A DNA stretch of 64,000 nucleotides, taken from Streptomyces thermolilacinus SPC6. GTDB lineage: Bacteria; Actinomycetota; Actinomycetes; Streptomycetales; Streptomycetaceae. The notes below the pieces were generated by a model. The model did no database searches and was not told the origin of the DNA. It worked only from the letters and a program-made list of their open reading frames with translations. The position numbers were made by a program, and so were the translations under genes. Where the stretch lies: NCBI RefSeq assembly GCF_000478605.2, contig NZ_ASHX02000001.1:5471001-5535000 (forward strand), written 5' to 3'. Numbering within the stretch: the first letter of the stretch is position 1; every line of letters starts with the position of its first letter. Positions 7,637 to 15,841 of the stretch are shown here, piece by piece.

Positions 7637-8185
7637 ATGAGTGTGGACCGAGACCAAGTACTCCGCGCCGCCGCCGCGCTGCTCTCGCGGAAGGCGACCG
7701 CCACCATGGACGAGGTCGCCCGCGCCGCGGGGATCGGCCGCGCCACCCTGCACCGGCACTTCGCCGGGCGGGACGCGCTGGTCAGGGCGCTGGAGGAGCT
7801 GGGCATCCAGGAGTTCGAAGCCGCCCTCGACACTGCCCGGCTGGACGAGGGCACCGCCGAGGAGGCCCTGCGCAGACTGGTCGCCGAGGCGGAGGGGGTC
7901 GCCGGTCTCCTGTCGTTCCTCGTCACCGAGAACCAGCTGTTCGAAGGTGACGTCAACGAGGGCTGGGCCCGGCTCGACGCCCGCGTCTCCGCGCTGTTCC
8001 GGCGCGGCCAGGAGCGGGGCGAGTTCCGGTTCGACCTGACACCCGCCTGGCTGACCGAGGCCTTCTACAGCCTCGTCGGCACCTGCGCCTGGGCCGTCCA
8101 CGACGGGCGGGTCGCGGGCAAGGACTTCCAGCACATGGTCGCCGAGCTGCTGCTCGGCGGAGCGCGCAGGAGCGTGGAGCGATGA
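7637..8185 (+). CDS. TetR-family transcriptional regulator
   Basis: A 182-residue repressor. The helix-turn-helix covers about residues 20-55 (TMDEVARAAGIGRATLHRHF followed by AGRDALVRAL). The C-terminal ligand-binding region is variable, so the inducer cannot be read. Start at ATG 7637 is chosen because the -10-like TATGGT ends six bases upstream, which predicts a leaderless mRNA starting at or next to the A of the ATG; an upstream in-frame ATG at 7610 lies inside the operator palindrome. The stop overlaps the start of the exporter gene in ATGA, so the two are translationally coupled and the regulator very likely controls the exporter. Confidence 0.92.
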   Translation: MSVDRDQVLRAAAALLSRKATATMDEVARAAGIGRATLHRHFAGRDALVRALEELGIQEFEAALDTARLDEGTAEEALRRLVAEAEGVAGLLSFLVTENQLFEGDVNEGWARLDARVSALFRRGQERGEFRFDLTPAWLTEAFYSLVGTCAWAVHDGRVAGKDFQHMVAELLLGGARRSVER

Positions 8186-9744
8186 CCCCCTCCGTACCGG
8201 CTGACCACGAAACGGACGCCGCCCGTCGGCCGGGCCGCTGGCTGGCGCTCGCCGTCCTGGCGCTGGCCGTCCTGCTGGTCGCCGTGGACGCCACGGTGCT
8301 CGGCCTGGCCACCCCGTACCTGAGCGAGGACCTCAAGCCGTCCGGCACCCAGCTCCTGTGGATCGGCGACGTCTACTCGTTCGTCATCGCCGGGCTCCTC
8401 GTCTCGATGGGCGGCCTCGGCGACCGCATCGGCCGCAAGAAGCTGCTTCTCACCGGCGCGACCGCGTTCGGCGCGGTGTCCGTGCTCAACGCGTACGCCA
8501 CCACGCCCGAGATGATGATCGCCGCGCGCGCCCTGCTCGGCGTGGCGGGCGCGACGCTCATGCCGTCCACGCTCGCCCTGATCCGCAACCTGTTCCACGA
8601 CCCGCGCGAGCGCAGCCTCGCCATCGGCGTGTGGGGCGCCATGGCGTCGGCGGGCGCGGCCGTCGGCCCGGTCGTCGGCGGCGTGCTGCTCGAGCACTTC
8701 TGGTGGGGTTCGGTCTTCCTGATCAACCTGCCCGTGATGGCGGTGCTCGTCGTCGTCGGCATCCGGCTCATCCCCGAGTCGAAGAACCCCGCGCCCGGCC
8801 CCTGGGACCTGCCGAGCGTCGCCCTGTCCCTCATCGGCATGATCGGCGTCGTGTACGCCATCAAGGAGGCCGCCGCGCACGGCGCCCGCCCGGACGTGTT
8901 CGTCGCCGCGGCCGTCGGCGCCACCGCGCTCCTCGCGTTCGTACGCCGCCAGCTCCGGCTCCCCGAACCGCTGCTCGACATGCGCCTCTTCCGGCACCGG
9001 GGCTTCTCGGGCGCGGTCCTCGCGGACCTGCTGACCATCCTCGGGCTGGCCGGGCTGATCTTCTTCCTGTCCCAGTTCCTCCAGCTGGTCCAGGGCCGCA
9101 GCCCCTTGGAGGCCGGGCTCGCGGAGCTGCCGGCCGCTCTGGGCGCCGTGGGGGCGGGCCTCCTGGCCGGCGTCGCCGCCCGGCGGTTCTCCGTCCGGTC
9201 CGTCGTCTCCGGCGGGCTCGCCGCGGTCGGCCTGGCCCTGGCGGCGCTCACCGTACTGGACCCGGGCACCGGCTACCCCGTGCTGGGCGCCTCCCTGCTC
9301 GTCGTCGGCGTCGGCGCGGGCCTGGCGTTCACCGTGACCGCCGACGTCATCCTGTCCAGCGTCCCCAAGGAGCAGGCGGGCGCGGCCTCCGCCGTCTCCG
9401 AGACCGCGTACGAACTCGGCGCGGCGCTCGGCATCGCCCTGCTCGGCTCCATCGTGACCGGCGTCTACCGGGACTTCGCCACGCCGGGCGGTGTCCCCGC
9501 CGACGTGGCGGCCGCCGCGCACGAGTCGCTGGGCGGCGCGGTCGAGGCTGCCTCCGCGCTGCCGGAACGATCCGCCGAGGCGCTCGTCACCGCCGCGCAG
9601 TACGCGTTCGTGGACGGCCTGCGCATCGCCGCGTCCGTCGGCGCCGCCGTGCTCCTCGTGACGGCCGTCGCGGCCTGGCTGCTGCTGCGCGGCCAGCGCC
9701 TGGAGGGCGGCCGGGAGCCGGAGAGCCGTGCCGTACACCCGTGA
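8182..9744 (+). CDS. DHA2-family (14-helix) MFS multidrug exporter
   Basis: A 520-residue integral membrane protein with about 14 predicted helices. It has the MFS motif A-like GGLGDRIGRKKLLLTGA after helix 2 and WIGDVYSFVIAGLLVSMG in helix 2, matching the QacA/SmvA/LfrA branch. The antiporter motif C region GAMASAGAAVGPVVGGVLL in helix 5 marks proton-coupled drug efflux. The N terminus is cytoplasmic and Arg-rich (ETDAARRPGRW). It overlaps the tetR gene by four bases, the classic regulator-pump arrangement. Substrates are not predictable; quaternary ammonium compounds and dyes are typical for the family. Confidence 0.93.
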   Translation: MTPSVPADHETDAARRPGRWLALAVLALAVLLVAVDATVLGLATPYLSEDLKPSGTQLLWIGDVYSFVIAGLLVSMGGLGDRIGRKKLLLTGATAFGAVSVLNAYATTPEMMIAARALLGVAGATLMPSTLALIRNLFHDPRERSLAIGVWGAMASAGAAVGPVVGGVLLEHFWWGSVFLINLPVMAVLVVVGIRLIPESKNPAPGPWDLPSVALSLIGMIGVVYAIKEAAAHGARPDVFVAAAVGATALLAFVRRQLRLPEPLLDMRLFRHRGFSGAVLADLLTILGLAGLIFFLSQFLQLVQGRSPLEAGLAELPAALGAVGAGLLAGVAARRFSVRSVVSGGLAAVGLALAALTVLDPGTGYPVLGASLLVVGVGAGLAFTVTADVILSSVPKEQAGAASAVSETAYELGAALGIALLGSIVTGVYRDFATPGGVPADVAAAAHESLGGAVEAASALPERSAEALVTAAQYAFVDGLRIAASVGAAVLLVTAVAAWLLLRGQRLEGGREPESRAVHP

Positions 9745-9787
9745 GCGGTGCGCCGCGGAGCCGTACGAGCCGCGGGCACCGCACGGC

Positions 9788-9820
9788 GAAGGGCCGCGCC
9801 CCAGGGGGGCGCGGCCCTTC
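9788..9820. terminator. Bidirectional terminator between the exporter and acyltransferase genes
   Basis: Perfect 15-base arms (9788-9802, 9806-9820) and a three-base loop lie in the 101-base gap between convergent genes. On the minus strand it would end the acyltransferase transcript. Confidence 0.85.
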
Positions 9821-9845
9821 CGCGTACGACCGGAAACCGGCCGGG

Positions 9846-10517
9846 TCAGGCCGCCTTCGCCTTCGTGGCGTACATGTCCACGTACTCCTGGCCCGACAGC
9901 CGCATGACCTCCGCCATCACGGAGTCCGTCACCGCCCGCAGCACATACCGGTCGCGGTCCATGCCCTCGTAGCGGGAGAACTCCATCGGCTCCCCGAACC
10001 GCACCGTCACCCGGCCGGGCCGGGGCAGCCCCGCGCCGCCCGGCTGGAGCTTGTCCGTGCCGATCAGCGCGAACGGCACCACCGGCGCGCCCGTCATCAG
10101 CGTCAGCCGCGCGATGCCCGTACGGCCCCGGTACAGCCGCCCGTCGGGGGAGCGGGTGCCCTCCGGGTAGATGCCGAAGACCTTGCCCTCCTCCAGCACC
10201 CGGCGGCCCGTGTGCAGCGCGGCCACGGCGGCGCCGGCCCCGTCCCGCTGTACCGGGATCATGCCGACCCCGGTGAAGAACCACGCCATGAGCCGGCCCT
10301 TCAGGCCCTTGCCGGTGACGTACTCGTCCTTGCCGATGAAGAAGACCTGCCGGTCCACCACCAGCGGCAGGATCATGGAGTCGATGAACGTGAGGTGGTT
10401 GCCCGCCAGGATGACCGGCCCGGAACCGGGGATCCTCTCGGCGCCCTCCACCCTGAGGCGGAACATCAGCCGCATGACCGGGCCGATCACTGACTTGATG
10501 AGCGCGAAGCGGGACAA
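9846..10517 (-). CDS. plsC: 1-acyl-sn-glycerol-3-phosphate acyltransferase
   Basis: A 223-residue membrane-associated acyltransferase of the PlsC family, which acylates lysophosphatidic acid to phosphatidic acid. Seen: catalytic NHLTFID (His41 and Asp46 in the HX4D motif), GVGMIPVQRDG, and the phosphate-binding YPEGTRSPDG. The start is taken as TTG at 10517, which yields LSRFALIKSVIGPVMRLMFR, the usual N terminus, and lies five bases after GGAGG. A longer reading to 10691 gives no homologous-looking sequence. Convergent with the exporter; divergent from the glycerophosphodiesterase gene, 240 bases apart. Confidence 0.9.
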   Translation of the reverse strand: MSRFALIKSVIGPVMRLMFRLRVEGAERIPGSGPVILAGNHLTFIDSMILPLVVDRQVFFIGKDEYVTGKGLKGRLMAWFFTGVGMIPVQRDGAGAAVAALHTGRRVLEEGKVFGIYPEGTRSPDGRLYRGRTGIARLTLMTGAPVVPFALIGTDKLQPGGAGLPRPGRVTVRFGEPMEFSRYEGMDRDRYVLRAVTDSVMAEVMRLSGQEYVDMYATKAKAA

Positions 10518-10757
10518 CGAGTCCTCCGGGGCGTTGAGCGGTCGCGATCCTGACACGGCCGACGAAGTCTGTGCAGGTGAGGACCATACTCGCGGGTCAC
10601 CCCCGGCCGCACATCGGGTTGACCGACTCGATACGCGACGTTGACCCGCGTTTTCCCGCTGTTCGCCCGCGGTCTGCCCGACGTCACGCACCTGCCCCTA
10701 CGATCGGCCGCGCCCCCCAGGCCGAAAACCGAAGACACGTTCAGTGGAGGAGCCTTC

Positions 10758-11942
10758 ATGACTCAGGGTGCCCGCATGAGTCCCGCCCGCAGGACCGTAC
10801 TGGGAGCGGCGGCGCTCACCACCGCGGCCGCCGCGGTCTCCGCCGCAGGAACGGCCACCGCGGCCGCCGCCCCCGGCGGCCCGGCCACCGGGAAGGGCGC
10901 CGAGGCGGCCCGCGGCGGCGCCCACCGGGGCCTGCCGGTCCCCACCGTCATCGCCCACCGCGGCGCCAGCGGCTACCGCCCCGAGCACACCCTCGGCTCC
11001 TACCAGCTCGCCCTCGACATGGGCGCCCACGTCATCGAGCAGGACCTCGTGCCCACCCGCGACGGCCACCTGGTGTGCCGCCACGAGAACGACATCACCG
11101 GCACCACGGACGTCGCCGACCACCCCGAGTTCGCCTCCCGCCGCACCACCAAGACGGTCGACGGCACGGCCATCACCGGCTGGTTCACCGAGGACTTCAC
11201 GCTCGCCGAGCTGAAGACCCTCCGCGCCAAGGAGCGCATCCCCGGCACCCGGAGGAACAACACGCTGTACGACGGCCGCTGGACCGTCCCCAGCTTCGAG
11301 GAGGTGCTGCGCTGGGCCGAGCAGGAGGGCCGCCGCCGGGGCCGCCCGGTGTGGCTGCACGTCGAGACCAAGCACCCCACGTACTTCCGCAAGCTCGGCC
11401 TCGGCCTGGAGGAGCGCCTCGCGAAGCTGCTCCGCCGCTACGGCCGCCACCGCGCCGACTCGCCCACGTTCCTCCAGTCGTTCGAGCCGACCAGCGTGCA
11501 GCGGATGGCGCGGCTCGTGGACACGCCGCGCGTGGTCCTGCTGTGGACGCCCGACGACCGCCCGTACGACTTCGTGGACGCCGGCGACCCGCGGACCGTC
11601 GCCGACCTGGTCACGCCGCGCGGCCTGGACTGGATCGCCTCGTACGCCCAGGGCATCGGGCCGCTCCTGGACCTGGTCATCCCCAAGGGCTCCGACGGCC
11701 GCCTGGGCGAGCCGACCACCCTGGTGCGGGACGCGCACGCGCGGGGCCTGGTCCTCCACCCGTACACGCTGCGCAACGAGAACAGCTTCCTGCCCGCCGA
11801 CTTCCGGCGCGGCACGGACCCGAACGCGTACGGCGACGTCTTCGGGGCGTACCGGGCGTACTTCGCCACCGGCATCGACGGCATCTTCACCGACCACCCG
11901 GACACGGCGCTGCTGGCGGCCGCCGACCACCGCGCCCGCTGA
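10758..11942 (+). CDS. Glycerophosphodiester phosphodiesterase, Tat-exported
   Basis: A 394-residue secreted enzyme of the GDPD family that hydrolyses glycerophosphodiesters to glycerol 3-phosphate and alcohol. The N terminus SPARRTVLGAAALTTAAAAV is a twin-arginine signal peptide. The catalytic block IAHRGASGYRPEHT with two His, then DMGAHVIEQDLVPTRDGHLVCRHE (metal-binding E and D), LHVETK and the C-terminal GIFTDHPD identify the TIM-barrel. Start at ATG 10758 is supported by GGAGGAG at 10746-10752; a second ATG at 10776 would still keep the RR motif. It probably scavenges phosphate and glycerol from phospholipid head groups outside the cell. Confidence 0.93.
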   Translation: MTQGARMSPARRTVLGAAALTTAAAAVSAAGTATAAAAPGGPATGKGAEAARGGAHRGLPVPTVIAHRGASGYRPEHTLGSYQLALDMGAHVIEQDLVPTRDGHLVCRHENDITGTTDVADHPEFASRRTTKTVDGTAITGWFTEDFTLAELKTLRAKERIPGTRRNNTLYDGRWTVPSFEEVLRWAEQEGRRRGRPVWLHVETKHPTYFRKLGLGLEERLAKLLRRYGRHRADSPTFLQSFEPTSVQRMARLVDTPRVVLLWTPDDRPYDFVDAGDPRTVADLVTPRGLDWIASYAQGIGPLLDLVIPKGSDGRLGEPTTLVRDAHARGLVLHPYTLRNENSFLPADFRRGTDPNAYGDVFGAYRAYFATGIDGIFTDHPDTALLAAADHRAR

Positions 11943-12020
11943 CCGGGGCGCCCGCCCTCCCGGTGTGACAGGGGCGGCGGACGGTCCGTCACCTGCCTCG
12001 GGGCACGCGGCGTCAGCCGC

Positions 12021-12769
12021 GTGCCCCCGCCGCCACCTCATCGGGCGAACCCCCGCCGGCCCGGCAACCGGCCGGGCCCCGCCGGGAGTCGTGCCCGGCA
12101 TGACGCCCCGCGACCCCGCCCCGCACTCCCCGGCGGCCCTCGCCGCGCCCACCCCCCGCCCCGGCCTCTCGCGCCCACTGCGCCCGCCCAGGCCCCGCCC
12201 GCCGTACCAGCCGCGCCGGACCCGGCCACACCCGCGGCGCCCGCCACGGCCCCGGCCACCCCGCCCGCGCAGCGCGCCGTCCCCGAACCCTTCTGCGCCC
12301 TCGCCCCGCTGCTCGCCGCCGAGGCCGACGCCGAGGCCGCCGCGTCCGGTCTGGACCCCCGCGACCTCCAGCAGCCGTGTGGCTGCGGCTCCTCGAACAC
12401 CTCGAAGGACCCGGCGCCCCCGCCCACCCCGCCGACTGGCTGCGTCGCGCCGTGCGCGAGGAGGCCCGCCTCGCCCGGGGCCGGACCGCGCGGGAACTCC
12501 CGTACGACGACGAGCCCGCGCCCGACGGCCGCTTCGGCCCGGGCCCGTGGGGCGCACCCGAGTCGGCCGTCCGCCGGACACCGGTCCGCTCTCAACGGCT
12601 GCTGGCTGCGATGTTGTCGCCGAAGGACCTCACGTACCAGGACATCGCAGGGAAGTTGGGTATCTCACAGGGCAGTTTGGGGCCTGTGCGTTCCCGCTGC
12701 CTGGGATGCCTGCGCAGAATGCTGACGGCAGAGGTTGCCGCTCCCACCCATCGGGGAAAGGTGCGGTAG
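12021..12769 (+). pseudogene. ECF-type RNA polymerase sigma factor, split by a -1 frameshift
   Basis: Two reading frames together give a sigma-70 family protein. The upstream frame (from about GTG 12021; true start uncertain in Pro/Ala-rich sequence) runs into LLAAEADAEAAASGLDPRDLQQ. At about 12374-12376 the frame must change to continue as VWLRLLEHLEGPG and WLRRAVREEARLARG, together the expected sigma region 2. The downstream frame ends with a region 4 helix-turn-helix, LTYQDIAGKLGISQGSLGPV, and stops at 12769. Restoring one base (CAGCAG-GCCGTG) joins the halves exactly. It could be a true pseudogene, a sequencing error or, less likely, programmed frameshifting. No anti-sigma gene is adjacent. 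Confidence 0.7.
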
Positions 12770-12808
12770 ACCGACAGGGCGTATCAGGTGAGCCGGAGGC
12801 ATGCACAC

Positions 12809-13291
12809 ATGGGCATGAGCGTGACCATCTCAGCGGCAAGCGCGGACGATGCCGAACACATCCTCAAGCTTCAGTACCTCTGCTACCAGAGCGAGGCCGA
12901 GCTGTACGGCGACTACTCGATCGAGCCGCTCACCCAGCCGCTGGACGACCTGAAGGCCGAGATCGCGCGCGGCCACGCCCTCGTCGCCCGCCTCGGCGAG
13001 GAGATCGTCGCCTCCGTGCGCGGCGAGGTGGACGAGACGGGCACGGCCCGCATCGGCAAGCTGATCGTCCATCCCCGGCTGCGCGGCCACGGCCTCGGCG
13101 GCCGCCTCCTCGACGCCATCGAGGAGCACTTCGCCCGCGACGCCGACTCCGCGGCCAAGCGCTTCCGGCTGTTCACCGGCCACCGCAGCGACGGCAACCT
13201 GCGCCTCTACCGCAGGAAGGGCTACGAGACGGTGGCCACCGAGCGGATCGGCCCCCGCCTCACCGTCGTCACCCTGGAGAAGGCCGCCTAG
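12809..13291 (+). CDS. GNAT-family N-acetyltransferase
   Basis: A 160-residue acyltransferase of the GNAT fold. The acetyl-CoA pyrophosphate loop is visible as VHPRLRGHGLGGRLLDAIEEHF, preceded by IGKLI (beta 4) and followed by LRLYRRKGYETV (alpha 4 and beta 5). ATG 12809 is preferred because GGAGG at 12795-12799 lies nine bases before it; GTG 12788 and ATG 12815 are alternatives. It follows the broken sigma factor by about 40 bases. The acceptor substrate cannot be read. Confidence 0.88.
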   Translation: MGMSVTISAASADDAEHILKLQYLCYQSEAELYGDYSIEPLTQPLDDLKAEIARGHALVARLGEEIVASVRGEVDETGTARIGKLIVHPRLRGHGLGGRLLDAIEEHFARDADSAAKRFRLFTGHRSDGNLRLYRRKGYETVATERIGPRLTVVTLEKAA

Positions 13292-13310
13292 GGGCCGCCC
13301 GGAAGGCCCC

Positions 13311-13718
13311 CTAAGAGACGGGCGCGACCCGGCGGGCGCGGCGCAGCCACATCATCCCTGTCACCGGGAGCAGGACCGGGATGAACACATAGCCGAAACC
13401 GAACTCCGACCAGACCGTGGAGTCGGGGAAGGCGTCCGGGTCGAGCACCGTCCACGTCCCGACGGTGAGCACGCCCACCAGCTCGGCGGCGCAGCACGCG
13501 AACGCCGCCCTGCGGGCCGTCTCCCCGCCGCGCACCAGCGTGTAGGTGATGAAGACGTACACGACCGCCGCGACCGCCGAAAGCGAGTACGGCAGCGGCG
13601 CCTCGTCGAACCTGGTGGCGATCTCGTACACGGAACGCGAGACCGCGCCGACCGACATCACCCCGTACAGCCACACCAGCAGCATGCCGGGTCCCTTGAC
13701 CAGCTGATCGGTGCTCAT
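13311..13718 (-). CDS. Small integral membrane protein
   Basis: A 135-residue protein with about four hydrophobic segments: MLLVWLYGVMSVGAV, AVAAVVYVFITYTLV, AFACCAAELVGVLTVGTWTV and FGYVFIPVLLPVTGMMWL. It ends in a basic tail RRARRVAP. I do not recognise a characterised family; similar pairs of small membrane proteins are common in Streptomyces. It begins one base after the stop of the gene at 13720-14082, so the two form a two-gene operon on the minus strand and may work as a pair. Confidence 0.8.
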   Translation of the reverse strand: MSTDQLVKGPGMLLVWLYGVMSVGAVSRSVYEIATRFDEAPLPYSLSAVAAVVYVFITYTLVRGGETARRAAFACCAAELVGVLTVGTWTVLDPDAFPDSTVWSEFGFGYVFIPVLLPVTGMMWLRRARRVAPVS

Positions 13719-13719
13719 C

Positions 13720-14082
13720 TCAGCCCTTCCACCAGATGTCGTGGAGGCGTACCTCCAGCACGGCCAGGAGCAGCGCTCCGGCCGCGACCGTCGCCGATCC
13801 CCACCGGCTCCGCTCCACCAGCGACATGAACCCGGCCGCCGGTACGGAGAGCAGCGCCCCCACCAGGTACGCCACGAAGATCACGGTGCCCTCGTCGGGC
13901 TCGCCCCCCTGTGCCAGCCGTACGACGCCGACCACCAGCTGGGCCAGGGCCAGCACGGTCACCACGGCCATGCCGATGAAGTGCCAGTCCTTCGTCGGCT
14001 GGTCCCGGTACGCGGCGAATCCGCACCACGCGGCGAGGGCCAGCGCGGCGAGGGACACCGTGAGGGTGAGGGCGTTGAGCAT
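13720..14082 (-). CDS. Small integral membrane protein
   Basis: A 120-residue protein with about four transmembrane segments: LTVSLAALALAAWCGFAAY, IGMAVVTVLALAQLVVGVV, VIFVAYLVGALLSVPAAGF and SATVAAGALLLAVLEV. The first gene of a tight minus-strand pair with the protein at 13311-13718. No enzyme motif or known family recognised. The start at ATG 14082 is the only one that keeps the first hydrophobic helix. Confidence 0.8.
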   Translation of the reverse strand: MLNALTLTVSLAALALAAWCGFAAYRDQPTKDWHFIGMAVVTVLALAQLVVGVVRLAQGGEPDEGTVIFVAYLVGALLSVPAAGFMSLVERSRWGSATVAAGALLLAVLEVRLHDIWWKG

Positions 14083-14462
14083 GCGCCGAGACTATTACGG
14101 ACGAAAACCCCCGCCGCGCCCGCCCCCACAACCCCGCCGCGCCCGCCCCCGGACGCCCGTCGCCCCCGCCACGGGGGACCCGGTCACCCCCCGCCCCCCG
14201 GACGCCCGCCGCGCCCGCCCGCCACTCGGTCGCGCCCGCCCCCGCCCGCACGTGGTCTCGACCACAGGCCGGGTCCGGCCGCGCCCCGCAGGACCCCGTC
14301 CCCCACTGTGCGGCGGATGCGCGTTTCCGCAGGCGGGCGCGGGATAACGGGCTCCGGGCACCCCGTCGTACCGGCGTGAAACCGTCCAGATAGCGCACTC
14401 TCTCTGTCCGCTATGCGGACAGCCCGGCTCGGCGGAGCGGTCCGTCTGCTTTACTGGGCGCC
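14083..14462. other. Intergenic region, C-rich then regulatory
   Basis: No convincing gene. The first 200 bases are a very C-rich, low-complexity tract (runs such as CGCCCGCCCCC on the plus strand). The last 70 bases become AT-richer and carry the hairpin at 14404-14422 and a -10-like TTTACT before the leader ORF, so this is the presumed promoter region of metNIQ. Confidence 0.6.
14404..14422 (+). promoter_or_regulatory. Candidate operator, short perfect palindrome upstream of the met leader
   Basis: Arms CTGTCCGC and GCGGACAG flank TAT. It is about 40 bases before the proposed start of the leader transcript, a typical place for an operator or activator site of the methionine transport operon. 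Which regulator binds is unknown. Confidence 0.45.
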
Positions 14463-14549
14463 ATGACCACGACGAGCACCCGCATCCTTGCGACCGAGGC
14501 GATGACGACGCCCGGTGCTCGTTGTATGTGTCGAATGTGCGCCTACTAG
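14463..14549 (+). CDS. Candidate Cys/Met-rich leader peptide of the methionine transporter operon
   Basis: A 28-codon ORF from ATG 14463 to TAG 14549, 209 bases before metN. The peptide ends RCMCRMCAY: three Cys and two Met in its last eight residues, rare codons in such a short protein. The -10-like TTTACT at 14450-14455 lies seven bases before the ATG, which suggests a leaderless mRNA; no Shine-Dalgarno is seen. An internal ATG at 14502 would give a 15-residue version. Inference: ribosome stalling on Cys or Met codons when these amino acids are scarce controls metNIQ. It could also be a chance ORF, but the composition argues against that. Confidence 0.6.
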   Translation: MTTTSTRILATEAMTTPGARCMCRMCAY

Positions 14550-14758
14550 AGGGCCCCTGACGAGCCTCGCGCCCCGAAGCGAGACCCGACGGCAGAGCAG
14601 TCGGCCGCGTCCGTGTGGAAGAACCGCGGACCGTGCCCGCCCGCGCGCACGCCTCCTCACCGGCAGTCGTGCCGCGCGCCGTAACGCCCGCGTCGGAATG
14701 ACGAATGCCCCGTGCCCGGCGGACACCGCGCCGCGCACTCGACAGTGACGGAAAACCT

Positions 14759-15841
14759 GTGATCACCACCAAGGGCCTGACCAAGGTCTACGAGTCACGC
14801 GGCCGCCAGGTCACCGCCCTGGACGGCGTGGACCTGCACGTCCGCGAAGGCGAGGTGTTCGGCGTCATCGGCCAGAGCGGCGCCGGCAAGTCCTCCCTCA
14901 TCCGCTGCGTCAACCTCCTGGAGCGCCCCACCTCCGGCACCGTGACGGTGGACGGCACCGACCTCACCGCCCTCGCCGGCCGGGGCCGCCGCGCCGGCAA
15001 GGATTTGCGCCGCGCCCGCAGCCGCATCGGCATGGTCTTCCAGCACTTCAACCTGCTGTCCTCGCGCACCGTCCAGGACAACGTCGAACTGCCGCTGGAG
15101 ATCCTCGGCGTCTCCGGCGCCGAGCGCGCCCGCCGCGCCCTCGAACTCCTCGACCTCGTCGGCCTCGCCGACAAGGCCAGGGCGTACCCCGGCCAGCTCT
15201 CCGGCGGCCAGAAGCAGCGCGTCGGCATCGCCCGCGCCCTCGCGGGCAACCCCAAGGTGCTCCTCTCCGACGAGGCGACCAGCGCCCTCGACCCGGAGAC
15301 CACCCGCTCCATCCTCCAGCTGCTGCGCGACCTCAACCGGCAGCTCGGGCTGACCGTCCTCCTCATCACCCACGAGATGGACGTCGTCAAGACCGTCTGC
15401 GACTCCGCCGCGCTGATGCGCAACGGCCGCGTCGTGGAGTCCGGCACCGTCGCCGGGCTCCTCGCCACCCCCGGCTCCGAACTCGCCGACGAGCTGTTCC
15501 CGGTCAGCGGACACGCCACCGACCCCGACCGCACCGTCGTCGACGTCACCTTCCACGGCGAGGCGGCCACCCAGCCGGTCATCTCCCAGCTGGCCCGCAC
15601 CTACAACATCGACATATCGATCCTCGGCGCCGCCATGGACACCGTCGGCGGCAGGCAGATCGGCCGCATGCGCATCGAACTCCCCGGCCGCTACGACGAC
15701 AACGTCGTCCCCGTCGGCTTCCTGCGGGAACAGGGCCTCCAGGTCGCCGTCGTGGACCAGGCCGCCCCGCCCGGTCCTGGAACCAGCGGGTCCACCACCC
15801 CCGAGACCGCCGCGCCGCTCGCCAAGGAGGCCGCCAAGTGA
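14759..15841 (+). CDS. metN: Methionine import ATP-binding protein MetN
   Basis: A 360-residue ABC ATPase of the methionine uptake family. Walker A is GQSGAGKSS, the signature is LSGGQKQR, Walker B is VLLSDEATSALD, and the H-loop is LLITHEMDVV. The C-terminal 100 residues form the NIL (ACT-like) domain seen in MetN, which binds methionine and inhibits transport. GTG 14759 is chosen since VITTKGLTKVYESRG matches the family N terminus; its ribosome site is weak (GGAAA), in keeping with regulated translation. The stop overlaps the metI GTG. Confidence 0.94.
   Translation: MITTKGLTKVYESRGRQVTALDGVDLHVREGEVFGVIGQSGAGKSSLIRCVNLLERPTSGTVTVDGTDLTALAGRGRRAGKDLRRARSRIGMVFQHFNLLSSRTVQDNVELPLEILGVSGAERARRALELLDLVGLADKARAYPGQLSGGQKQRVGIARALAGNPKVLLSDEATSALDPETTRSILQLLRDLNRQLGLTVLLITHEMDVVKTVCDSAALMRNGRVVESGTVAGLLATPGSELADELFPVSGHATDPDRTVVDVTFHGEAATQPVISQLARTYNIDISILGAAMDTVGGRQIGRMRIELPGRYDDNVVPVGFLREQGLQVAVVDQAAPPGPGTSGSTTPETAAPLAKEAAK

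Noticed and set aside
10518..10691. A 58-residue N-terminal extension of the PlsC protein
   Set aside because: It reads as unrelated sequence across the divergent promoter region, and TTG 10517 has a ribosome site.
14083..14462. A SAM riboswitch upstream of the met operon
   Set aside because: No match to the conserved SAM-I or other SAM motifs could be seen; control is better explained by the leader ORF and palindrome.
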